Positions 1-6,123 of a stretch of 6,479 nt of DNA are shown here, one piece after another. The notes under the pieces are model-generated. The model worked only from the letters and a program-made list of their open reading frames with translations, was not told where the DNA came from and did not search any database. The stretch comes from Lachnospiraceae bacterium (GTDB lineage: Bacteria > Bacillota_A > Clostridia > Lachnospirales > Lachnospiraceae). Numbering within the stretch: the first letter of the stretch is position 1; each line of letters begins with the position of its first letter. The DNA lies in contig JAGCZE010000211.1 of NCBI GenBank assembly GCA_017960415.1, forward strand, positions 1-6,479, in the 5' to 3' direction. Both the position numbers and the translations under genes were made by a program.

Positions 1-2
1 AA

Positions 3-33
3 ATGAACCACTAACCCCGTCCCCTAGGCTCAT
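3..33. repeat. Imperfect palindrome, possible REP-like element
   Basis: The arms ATGAACC (3-9) and GGCTCAT (27-33) pair at six of seven positions around a C-rich middle (ACCCCGTCCCC, 14-24). From memory, short palindromes ending in TGAACC/GGTTCA around a GGGGACGG-type core are scattered through clostridial genomes. This resemblance was not tested by a search, and the window edge prevents seeing whether the element is longer. No coding sequence can be assigned to the first 60 bases. Confidence 0.35.
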
Positions 34-43
34 CATATTGCTG

Positions 44-63
44 CTGTCGGAAGGCAGTTTTTC
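44..63 (+). terminator. Weak intrinsic terminator candidate for an upstream gene
   Basis: CTGTC (44-48) and GGCAG (53-57) form a five-pair stem with one G-U pair, closed by a GGAA (GNRA-type) tetraloop and followed directly by TTTTTC (58-63). The stem is short, so termination may be weak. It lies about 25 bp before the promoter at 89, a position that suits the end of an upstream gene outside the window. Confidence 0.35.
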
Positions 64-88
64 TACCGGATTCGTATGTTATTTAAGA

Positions 89-117
89 TTGACATGAGCG
101 CCAATATGCGCTAGAAT
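89..117 (+). promoter_or_regulatory. Sigma-A promoter of the transporter operon with spacer inverted repeat
   Basis: A perfect -35 TTGACA (89-94) is followed by a 17-bp spacer and a -10 TAGAAT (112-117, five of six consensus bases). The predicted start of transcription is near 124, giving a leader of about 27 nt before the ATG at 151. The spacer carries the inverted repeat AGCGC-N6-GCGCT (97-112), which overlaps the first base of the -10 box. A protein bound there would block RNA polymerase, so it is a reasonable operator candidate, but no regulator gene is visible in the window. Confidence 0.85.
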
Positions 118-137
118 AAGGCCGTAATAAATTTTAT

Positions 138-142
138 GGAGG
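138..142 (+). promoter_or_regulatory. Shine-Dalgarno GGAGG that fixes the start at 151
   Basis: GGAGG lies 8 nt before the ATG at 151. An in-frame ATG at 136 overlaps this ribosome binding site, has no such site of its own, and would put five extra residues (MEAYI) before the signal peptide. The start at 151 is therefore strongly preferred. Confidence 0.9.
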
Positions 143-150
143 CATACATC

Positions 151-1692
151 ATGAAAAGGAAAGTTTTTTTCGTGATGCTGCTGGCCGCCATGACTGCATT
201 GTGCGCATGCACAAGCGGTACAAATAACGGCGGTGAAAGCTCCGACAAGGTTTATTATGGCGGAAATATCGTAGTTGGAATAACTCAGGATTTAGATAGT
301 CTTGACCCACACAAAGCAGTTGCGGCAGGAACGAAGGAAGTTCTGTATAACATCTTTGAAGGACTGATCACAGTCAGCAAAGATGGACGTTTTGTACCTG
401 CAGTCGCAGAGAGCTATACCATCTCGGAGGACGGCACGGTCTACAGCTTCAAGCTGAGATCAGGCGTAAAGTTCCACAATGGTAAGACTGTGACAGCAGA
501 CGACGTTATATACTCTTTGAAACGTGCAGCCGGTATGCTTGGTGATTCTGAACCTGATATCAACAAGATAGCGGCTTTTTCTATTATTTCCGACATAAAA
601 GCAACCGCTGACGGAGTAGATGTAATCCTTTCCGAGCCCAACACCGAGCTCATCGGATTCTTTACGAGCAGCATCATCCCTTGTGACTACAAGGATCAGG
701 CAACAAAGCCCGTAGGCACGGGCCCCTTCAAATTTGAGAGCTACGACGCACTTCAGAAGTTCGTTGTGGTCAAAAATGAAGATTATTATATCGAGGGCGT
801 TCCTTACCTCGACCAGGTAACATTTAAGATCAGCGCCAGCACGGATGCGGCATTTATGGAAGTTATGGCGGGAAGCATCGACATCCTTCCTTACCTGACC
901 AATGACCAGGCTGTACAGCTTGCCGGCAAGGTAGACGTTGTTGACGGCACCATGAACCTGGTACAGGCATTGTTCCTCAATAATGCGGTAAAGCCCTTTG
1001 ATGACGTAAGAGTCAGACAGGCCATTTGCTACGCGATCGACCGAAAGTCGATCCTTGATCTTGTGGCAGGCGGCAGAGGCATTATTATCGGAACGAATAT
1101 GTTCCCGAGCTTCAGCGAATATTATGATGAATCTTTGGTAAACAGATATCCGTATGATGTTGAGAAGGCGAAGGAACTCTTAAAAGAAGCAGGATATCCC
1201 GACGGGATCAGCTTCTCAATCACTATTCCTTCGAACTATGAGTTCCATGTAAAGACCGGTGAAGTTATTGTAGAACAGCTGAAAAAAGCCGGTATCAACG
1301 CGGAGATCAAGCTGGTTGAGTGGGCTACATGGGTCAGCGATACCTATGTCGGCAGAGATTATGAGAGCACTATCGTAGGTCTCGATTCGAAGCTTGCACC
1401 TTCTGACGTACTGAGATTCTTCTTCAAGGACTCTTCGAAGAATTTCGTAAATTATTTCAGCGATGATTTCGATGCACTGTTTGCAAAGGCGAAGAAAACC
1501 GTGAATGCCACCGAGAAGGCCGGCTATTACAAGCAGCTTGAAAAGATGCTGACCGAGGATGCGGTTTCCGCATTCATCCAGAGCCCGGCACAGCTTGTTG
1601 CAGTCAACAAGAATCTTGGCGGTTATACCTTCTATCCCGTATTTGTACAGGATATGAGTACGGTGTATTATAAGGTCGATCCGAAGAAATGA
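151..1692 (+). CDS. Peptide/nickel-type ABC transporter solute-binding lipoprotein (SBP family 5)
   Basis: This is the extracellular, membrane-anchored binding protein that captures the ligand and hands it to the permeases encoded downstream. The 513-residue product, a usual length for the family, opens with a lipoprotein signal: MKRK, a hydrophobic stretch (residues 5-17) and lipobox LCAC with the lipidated Cys at 20, then a flexible Thr/Ser/Gly/Asn segment. Family-5 hallmarks follow. These are LDPH (about 51-54), the signature block around residues 84-111 (AESYTISEDG...FKLRSGVKFHNG), GTGPFKF (189-195), and VRVRQAICYAIDR (286-298), the helix typical of DppA/OppA/NikA proteins. The start rests on GGAGG at 138-142. 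A near-consensus promoter lies just upstream and the permease gene follows after a 293-bp gap filled by a palindromic repeat. The family binds di- and oligopeptides, nickel chelates, heme or sugars, so the ligand is unknown; a peptide is the default inference. Confidence 0.95.
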   Translation: MKRKVFFVMLLAAMTALCACTSGTNNGGESSDKVYYGGNIVVGITQDLDSLDPHKAVAAGTKEVLYNIFEGLITVSKDGRFVPAVAESYTISEDGTVYSFKLRSGVKFHNGKTVTADDVIYSLKRAAGMLGDSEPDINKIAAFSIISDIKATADGVDVILSEPNTELIGFFTSSIIPCDYKDQATKPVGTGPFKFESYDALQKFVVVKNEDYYIEGVPYLDQVTFKISASTDAAFMEVMAGSIDILPYLTNDQAVQLAGKVDVVDGTMNLVQALFLNNAVKPFDDVRVRQAICYAIDRKSILDLVAGGRGIIIGTNMFPSFSEYYDESLVNRYPYDVEKAKELLKEAGYPDGISFSITIPSNYEFHVKTGEVIVEQLKKAGINAEIKLVEWATWVSDTYVGRDYESTIVGLDSKLAPSDVLRFFFKDSSKNFVNYFSDDFDALFAKAKKTVNATEKAGYYKQLEKMLTEDAVSAFIQSPAQLVAVNKNLGGYTFYPVFVQDMSTVYYKVDPKK

Positions 1693-1714
1693 AAACAATT
1701 GCCTTCCCTTCTTT

Positions 1715-1929
1715 CACCTCATCCGGCGCTTCGCGCCACCTTCCCCTCAAGGGGAAGGCTAAAATAGAGTGATTGCTCGCAGGGAAAAAGGCGATTATGT
1801 AGAAAGTATGTGCCTTTCCCTCAAGGAGAAGGCTATAATAAGGTGATTGTTGTCAGGAAAAAAGGCAATTAATAGAGAGTATATGCCTTCCCCTTGAGGG
1901 GAAGGTGCCCCGAAGGGGCGGATGAGGTG
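1715..1929. repeat. Composite palindromic intergenic repeat with 45-bp inverted ends
   Basis: The element has 45-bp terminal arms (1715-1759 and 1885-1929) that are inverted copies differing at only four positions. Each arm has two hairpins. The outer is GGCGC-TTC-GCGCC on the left (1725-1737) and GCCCC-GAA-GGGGC on the right (1907-1919). The inner is an 8-bp stem of CCTTCCCC with GGGGAAGG (1739-1758 and 1886-1905). All four differences between the arms fall in the outer stem and restore two base pairs, so the fold, not only the sequence, is conserved. No target-site duplication or transposase is visible. Similar CCTTCCCCTCAAGGGGAAGG palindromes are, from memory, common in gut Clostridia. In an operon, such stems could stabilise the upstream binding-protein mRNA or limit read-through. 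Confidence 0.85.
1739..1905. repeat. Two 73-74-bp tandem units plus a partial third
   Basis: Inside the palindromic element, unit 1 (1739-1812) and unit 2 (1813-1885) are direct repeats. Both run from a CCTT(C/T)CCCTCAAGG stem through GAAGGCTA, AATA, GTGATTG, CAGG, AAAAAGGC and AATT/GATT to an AGTATGTG or AGTATATG end. A third partial unit (1886-1905) is only the stem and turns into the right inverted arm. The middle stem (1812-1833) is degenerate, with one mismatch and one G-U pair. The layout suggests growth by duplication of a stem-plus-linker unit. Confidence 0.75.
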
Positions 1930-1949
1930 TATAAATGTTTCATCCGCCC
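1916..1949 (+). other. Alternative hairpin before the permease gene
   Basis: GGGCGGATGA (1916-1925) is fully complementary to TCATCCGCCC (1940-1949), giving a 10-bp stem with a 14-nt loop. It competes with the outer hairpin of the repeat's right arm (1907-1919). No T-tract follows, so it is not a classical terminator. It ends 21 nt before the ribosome binding site of the permease gene and could affect read-through or translation. Confidence 0.45.
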
Positions 1950-1985
1950 TATTTATAACATTTTGAACGAAAGGAAGGCGCGCAT

Positions 1986-2927
1986 ATGAACTGGTATCTG
2001 AAAAAACTGATCTCATTCATTCTTACGATCCTCAGTGTAGCTGTCCTTTCTTTTATTATGTTCCAGATCATCCCGGGTAATGCGGCGATTTCACGGCTTG
2101 GGACGGAAGCGACACCAGAAGCGATCGAAGCATTGAAGATTCAGTACGGTTATGACAAGCCTCTGCCCGAGAGGTTTATTACGTGGCTTGGAGGCGCAGT
2201 AAGGGGCGATTTCGGTCCTTCCATGAGATATGAAACACTTACAGTATCGGAACTGATCAAAGGCAGGCTTCCGGTGACCCTGACCCTGGCCGGCATGTCG
2301 GTTCTGCTTATCATTGTGATCGCTATTCCGTTCGGGTTGCTGACGACCAGAGATCCGGACGGCCCGGCTGACAGGCTGACAGATGCCGCGGCGGTTACGG
2401 TCATGGCGATCCCGTCATTTATCCAGGGTATCATCATTACATTTGTTTTCGGAATCGTATTAAAATGGTTCAAGCCCGGGGGATACGTGAAACCGTCCGA
2501 GGATCTGACGGGATTCATCGGATTCATGATGTTCCCGGCGATCAGCGTGGCACTTCCGAAGATCGCTACAACCGTCAGATTTATGAAAGCAAGAGTCGAG
2601 ACGGAGCTTGAACAGAATTATGTAAGAACGGCGCGTGCCAAGGGCAATAATATGAGACGCGTCATGTGGGGACATGTATTTAAGAATTCACTGATGCCGG
2701 TCATCACATTCATAGGCCTGATCGTGGCTGAGGTAATGGCGGGCAGCATTATGATAGAGCAGGTATTTAATCTCCCGGGCATGGGGAGGCTTCTTGTTAC
2801 CTCGATAGCGAACAGGGACTTCAATGTAGTGCAGGCAATAGTGATCTATATCGCGACGGCAGTAATTTTTGTAAATATGATCGTGGATGTGCTTTACAAG
2901 ATCGTGGATCCGAGGAATATTACGTGA
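1986..2927 (+). CDS. Peptide/nickel-type ABC transporter permease, DppB/OppB type
   Basis: This is one of the two inner-membrane permease subunits of the importer. The 313-residue product is full length for DppB. It has a first membrane segment (about 9-29) and the conserved external segment YDKPLPERFITWLGG...GDFGPSMRY (55-82). Five further hydrophobic segments lie at about 98-120, 133-160, 177-196, 235-258 and 281-303. The EAA loop that contacts the ATPase is YVRTARAKGNNMRRVMWGH...MP (212-238), and the typical FNLPGMGRLL...ANRDFNVVQ block (261-283) follows. The ATG at 1986 is preceded by AAGGAAGG (1971-1978) at 7 nt. It should pair with the DppC-type domain of the fused protein encoded downstream. 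No strong promoter is seen directly before it, so it is probably transcribed from the promoter at 89 through the repeat element. Confidence 0.95.
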   Translation: MNWYLKKLISFILTILSVAVLSFIMFQIIPGNAAISRLGTEATPEAIEALKIQYGYDKPLPERFITWLGGAVRGDFGPSMRYETLTVSELIKGRLPVTLTLAGMSVLLIIVIAIPFGLLTTRDPDGPADRLTDAAAVTVMAIPSFIQGIIITFVFGIVLKWFKPGGYVKPSEDLTGFIGFMMFPAISVALPKIATTVRFMKARVETELEQNYVRTARAKGNNMRRVMWGHVFKNSLMPVITFIGLIVAEVMAGSIMIEQVFNLPGMGRLLVTSIANRDFNVVQAIVIYIATAVIFVNMIVDVLYKIVDPRNIT

Positions 2928-3026
2928 GAGAAGAATAAACAACAGTTGCATAATATACCCGAGTTATCGACGCAGAACGCATGGTTGAGGTAAATATTTG
3001 AAATTATTTGTGAAAATTGTATGGTT

Positions 3027-3055
3027 TTGAAATAGGTTAAAACATGATTTAATAT
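3027..3055 (+). promoter_or_regulatory. Possible internal promoter before the fusion gene
   Basis: TTGAAA (3027-3032), a 17-bp spacer and TAATAT (3050-3055) lie in an unusually AT-rich 168-bp gap between the permease gene and the fused gene. The -10 box matches only four of six bases and AT-rich DNA yields such matches by chance, so this is weak. It would allow some expression of the fused subunit independent of the promoter at 89. Confidence 0.3.
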
Positions 3056-3080
3056 TTAAAATAGTTTAAAATTTGACCGG

Positions 3081-3098
3081 AAAGGAGGAATTTGATTG
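3081..3098 (+). promoter_or_regulatory. Shine-Dalgarno AAAGGAGG supporting a TTG start
   Basis: AAAGGAGG (3081-3088) sits 7 nt before TTG at 3096. The reading frame has no ATG until residue 16 of the product, inside the first membrane-segment region and without a site like this. The TTG at 3096 is therefore the best start despite being a rare start codon. Confidence 0.85.
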
Positions 3099-5672
3099 GA
3101 CAAGGCTCAAAAATCATCTAAAAAGAAATTAAATGTAAATATGATTATTGGAATAATCCTTTTGGTGCTGGTTTCCACACCTGTCGTATTGAGTTTTTTC
3201 TGGCTGCCTTATGATGTTAATTCAATGGATTCCTCCGTGATCTTACAGGCTCCTTCCTTCAGACATTGTTTCGGTACGGACAATTTCGGAAGAGACATTT
3301 TCTGCAGGGTCATTGTTGGAACAAGGGCAACATTTCTGATCGCGATATTTACTGTGGTTGCCGGAGCAGGAATAGGGACTGTTATCGGTGCGCTGACCGG
3401 GTATTATGGCGGAGTTGTTGACGAGATACTGATGAGAGTCAATGACTGCCTCGCTTCATTCCCGAGCATCCTGCTTGCTCTTGTTGTCGTAAGTATATTG
3501 GATAAAGGACTATGGAACGTCTGCATCGCGCTCGGACTCGTTTTCATACCGAGCTTCGCAAGGATCATGCGCTCGGAGTTTATTGAGCAGAGTAAACGCG
3601 ACTATGTCGCCAGCGCGAAGCTGATGGGAGCGTCGGATTTCAGGATCATTTTTGTACATATATTTCCGAATACGTTTAAGGCGCTGCTGGCAGCAATGCT
3701 GGTGGGGCTGAACAATGCGGTGCTTGCGGAGGCAGGCTTGAGCTTCCTGGGACTCGGCGTGGAACCGCCCGACCCGAGTCTGGGCAGGATGCTTTCAGAG
3801 GCACAGGTCTATATCTGGGGCGCCCCGTGGTATGTAATATCTGCCAGTCTTGTGATGGTCGTCATGATACTCGGAATTTCGCTGGTAAGTGAAAATATCG
3901 GCGAGCCCGCTGTGAACCTGAAACGGGTGAAGAGGAATCTGTCATTGATCAGAAGAGGGGAAAAGGCAGGGAAATCAGCAGATGGCAAGCCGGAAGTATT
4001 GACAGAGACAGGTGGAAAAAGCAGCGGAGAGACCGGTGGAAAAAGCAGCGGAGAGACCCGTGGAAAAAGCAGCAAAGAGACCGGTACAGGAAGCAGCAAA
4101 GAAAGTAGTAAAGAGGAAACTAATAAAGAAATAGACGAAAAGAAAAAAGCGGGTAAGAAAGTCCTTGATATAACAGGTTTACGAGTTGGCTTCATATCAG
4201 ATTCAGGAATAAACGAAGTCATTAACGGAATCAGCTTCTCGCTTGACAAAGGCGAAATACTCGGGATCGTAGGCGAATCAGGTTCCGGCAAGAGCGTAAC
4301 GGCGTTGACTATCATGGGGATTGCTCCGAAGACATCGGCGGTAACTCATGGAAGTATACATTTTACGGGGCGGGGGTTTGCGGAAGACCTGACAGAGTTG
4401 GATGAGGCTGAATACTGCAAGATCAGAGGCAAGGAGATCTCAATGATCTTCCAGGAGCCTATGACATCGCTGAATCCGCTGCAGACGGTAGGTGAACAGA
4501 TCGATGAAGTCCTTGACCTGCATGCGGCGAACTTAAGCGCCGGTGAACAAAGACAGCGTGTAATAGCAGCCATGGCTGACACCGGGTTGAAAGATCCTGA
4601 CAGTCTGTATAACAAATATCCGCATGAGCTTTCGGGCGGCATGAGACAGCGTATCATGATCGCAATGGCAGTGATCGCGGGCGCGAAGGTGATCATTGCC
4701 GATGAGCCTACGACAGCACTGGATGCAGATCTGGCCGATGTGATCCTTGAGATATTCAGAAGAATTAACGAAAAATACGGAACAAGCATAATCCTGATAT
4801 CGCACGATCTGGAGGTAATTGCGAAGATATGCGGGCGAGCCCTGATCATGCGGGACGGTATTATCGAAGAGGAAATCGGGATTCGGAGTACGGAAGCCGG
4901 AAAGAAAGAAGATCATTTCGGAGAATTCAGGTTTGAAGAGCCGAAAACAGAATACGGAAAGAGGCTGCTTGCGGCTGCATTTGCGGACAAGTCGTATATA
5001 GAAGATTCGGATACGCGGGAAATTATAATGTCCGCGAGGAATTACAATGTCTTCTATCGAGTAAGGAACGGTCTGTTCCGCAGGAAGAGTCTGAAGCAGG
5101 TCAACTTCGATATCAATATGGATATCAGGCGCGGTGATTGCGTCGGACTGGTCGGAGAATCAGGCTGTGGCAAGACGACATTTGTGAAAGGTGTGGCAGG
5201 GCTGCAGAAGTATACAAGCGGTACCATGGAAGTGAAAGGCGGAAAGCCGGCCTTTGTATTCCAGGATCCCATGAGCAGTTTGAACCCTTCCAAGACAGTC
5301 GGATGGGTACTTGAAGAAAGCTTAAAAATAAATACAGATTTAACAAAAGAACGGAGAGTCGACAAGGTAAAAAGCATTTTGAAAGCAGTCGATTTGGATG
5401 AGACTCTGATAGAAAGAAAAGTGACTGATCTCTCCGGCGGACAGAGACAGCGGGTTTCAATAGCCACGAGCATAATATTAAAACATGATTTGATTATTTT
5501 GGACGAACCGGTTTCCGCTCTTGACGTTACGATCAGAGAACAGATACTAGAGCTGTTGATGAAGCTGAAGAAAGAATATGATCTGACCTTCATTGTAATT
5601 TCCCATGACCGGAGACTGATCGGCAGGATATGCAACGTTGTGTATTATATGGAGAATGGAGTAATAAAGTAA
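3096..5672 (+). CDS. Three-domain fusion: DppC-type permease + DppD-type ATPase + DppF-type ATPase
   Basis: One 858-residue chain carries what are normally three subunits of a peptide/nickel-type importer. Residues 1 to about 275 are a DppC permease: first membrane segment about 15-38, FGTDNFGRDIF (59-69), EAA loop DYVASAKLMGASDFR...FPN (169-192) and EAGLSFLGLGVEPPDPSLG (212-230). Residues 285-353 are a charged low-complexity linker. The first ATPase (356 to about 600) has Walker A GESGSGKS (393-400), Q-loop Gln453, signature LSGGM (512-516), Walker B VIIADEP (532-538) and switch His570; a remnant oligopeptide-transporter C-terminal motif (PKTEYGKRLLAA, 616-627) follows. The second ATPase (about 644-858) has GESGCGKT (687-694), Q-loop Gln723, LSGGQ (779-783), LIILDEP (799-805) and His837. 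All catalytic motifs look intact in both. DppC proteins end in the cytoplasm, so the fused topology is sensible. The start is TTG, set by AAAGGAGG at 3081-3088. The partners are the binding protein and the DppB-type permease upstream. Confidence 0.93.
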   Translation: MDKAQKSSKKKLNVNMIIGIILLVLVSTPVVLSFFWLPYDVNSMDSSVILQAPSFRHCFGTDNFGRDIFCRVIVGTRATFLIAIFTVVAGAGIGTVIGALTGYYGGVVDEILMRVNDCLASFPSILLALVVVSILDKGLWNVCIALGLVFIPSFARIMRSEFIEQSKRDYVASAKLMGASDFRIIFVHIFPNTFKALLAAMLVGLNNAVLAEAGLSFLGLGVEPPDPSLGRMLSEAQVYIWGAPWYVISASLVMVVMILGISLVSENIGEPAVNLKRVKRNLSLIRRGEKAGKSADGKPEVLTETGGKSSGETGGKSSGETRGKSSKETGTGSSKESSKEETNKEIDEKKKAGKKVLDITGLRVGFISDSGINEVINGISFSLDKGEILGIVGESGSGKSVTALTIMGIAPKTSAVTHGSIHFTGRGFAEDLTELDEAEYCKIRGKEISMIFQEPMTSLNPLQTVGEQIDEVLDLHAANLSAGEQRQRVIAAMADTGLKDPDSLYNKYPHELSGGMRQRIMIAMAVIAGAKVIIADEPTTALDADLADVILEIFRRINEKYGTSIILISHDLEVIAKICGRALIMRDGIIEEEIGIRSTEAGKKEDHFGEFRFEEPKTEYGKRLLAAAFADKSYIEDSDTREIIMSARNYNVFYRVRNGLFRRKSLKQVNFDINMDIRRGDCVGLVGESGCGKTTFVKGVAGLQKYTSGTMEVKGGKPAFVFQDPMSSLNPSKTVGWVLEESLKINTDLTKERRVDKVKSILKAVDLDETLIERKVTDLSGGQRQRVSIATSIILKHDLIILDEPVSALDVTIREQILELLMKLKKEYDLTFIVISHDRRLIGRICNVVYYMENGVIK
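4005..4112 (+). repeat. In-frame 24-bp tandem repeat encoding the interdomain linker
   Basis: Four 24-bp units start at 4005, 4029, 4053 and 4077 and encode ETGGKSSG, ETGGKSSG, ETRGKSSK and ETGTGSSK. A partial unit ESSK (4101-4112) follows, then a Lys/Glu-rich run (EETNKEIDEKKKAGKK). The period is a multiple of three, so copy changes keep the frame and would alter only linker length. The segment joins the permease domain to the first ATPase and is expected to be disordered and cytoplasmic. Confidence 0.9.
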
Positions 5673-5821
5673 CAACTATGATAATAAATATATTGCTCTG
5701 AAATTTAATATGTAATGGCAACGAAATGTAACACGACAAGCAACAGGTAATTAATGAAGTAATAGATGTCGTAATATTAAGAATAAAGTATTTGTTTAGG
5801 GAAAATCTGAAATTACTAAGG

Positions 5822-5864
5822 AAAGCAACTACTCCACGCCAAGGTAGTTGCTTTTCTCTTTTTT
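5822..5864 (+). terminator. Strong intrinsic terminator of the transporter operon
   Basis: AAAGCAACTAC (5822-5832) and GTAGTTGCTTT (5844-5854) form a perfect 11-bp stem with an 11-nt loop, extendable by G5821-T5855 and G5820-C5856. It is followed by the T-rich run TTTTCTCTTTTTT (5852-5864). It lies 150 bp after the stop of the fused gene. The interval 5673-5819 is AT-rich and shows no gene. Confidence 0.88.
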
Positions 5865-5884
5865 AGGGGTATTTAACAGATAAA

Positions 5885-5958
5885 AAGCCGGATCTCGGAT
5901 GGGAACCTAATGTCTCATGATATTGAGTACCGGTTACGCGCATCGGAGTGACGGGCTT
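5885..5958 (-). other. 74-nt nested hairpin, possible minus-strand terminator
   Basis: Five nested complementary segments share one axis: 5885-5889 with 5954-5958, 5894-5896 with 5946-5948, 5898-5901 with 5941-5944, 5904-5907 with 5932-5935, and 5914-5917 with 5924-5927. Together they give about 20 base pairs separated by internal loops. On the minus strand the stem closes with GGCTTTTTATC (5889-5879), that is, a U-tract at the 3' foot as in intrinsic terminators. The plus strand has no such tract. The long interrupted stem is atypical for a simple terminator and could be part of a structured RNA. Confidence 0.45.
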
Positions 5959-5979
5959 AATTTCATAGGTTTGATCTGA

Positions 5980-6123
5980 TTGACCGCAAATCAAGAAATC
6001 GGCAAATGCAGTCAAAAGAATGGCGGTGATATATTGACCGCAAATCGGGAAATCGGCAATTGCGGTCAAAGGAGCAGGGATAATATGTTGACCGCAAATC
6101 GGGAAATCGGCAATTGCGGTCAA
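5980..6123. repeat. Three 36-bp palindromic repeats at 54-bp period
   Basis: Copies lie at 5980-6015, 6034-6069 and 6088-6123, separated by 18-bp linkers. Copies 2 and 3 are identical; copy 1 differs at four positions. Each has 10-bp arms TTGACCGCAA and TTGCGGTCAA around a 16-nt middle holding two AAATCGG motifs. The arms are perfect in copies 2 and 3, while copy 1 has two mismatches. The linkers are related too (10 of 18 positions equal), so the whole 54-bp unit was probably duplicated. The repeats can form hairpins on either strand or serve as an array of protein-binding sites. Confidence 0.92.

Noticed and set aside
136..150. ATG at 136 as the start of the binding protein
   Set aside because: It overlaps the GGAGG that serves the ATG at 151, and would place acidic residues in front of the signal peptide.
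1795..2016. Minus-strand 73-codon reading frame across the palindromic repeat
   Set aside because: It translates the intergenic repeat (PFGAPSPQGEG), a peptide typical of spurious frames through such palindromes, and it overlaps the start and ribosome binding site of the permease gene.
3900..4160. Fusion as an assembly error or recent frameshift
   Set aside because: The frame is continuous through a codon-periodic linker with normal coding character on both sides. No ribosome binding site or start codon for a separate ATPase remains at the joint. Read data would still be the final check.
3809..4315. Minus-strand 168-codon frame opposite the linker
   Set aside because: Its low-complexity Leu/Ser/Pro runs are the antisense of the 24-bp linker repeat. 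The plus strand encodes clear permease and ATPase motifs here.
5885..5958. tRNA gene or tRNA remnant on the minus strand
   Set aside because: The size (74 nt) and a GGTTCCCATCC segment resemble a T-arm, but the acceptor stem pairs at only about four of seven positions and there is no D-arm or anticodon arm.
5980..6123. CRISPR-like array (36-bp repeats)
   Set aside because: The spacers are only 18 bp and are related to each other, there are just three repeats, and each repeat is a long palindrome with a 16-nt loop. No cas genes are present. A tandem palindromic repeat explains it better.
5863..6123. Minus-strand 86-codon reading frame with repeated TAIADFPICGQ
   Set aside because: It is open only because the 54-bp repeat period is a multiple of three. 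It begins at a TTG within the repeat arm with no ribosome binding site, and ends inside the operon terminator. A second frame through the same repeats is also open.
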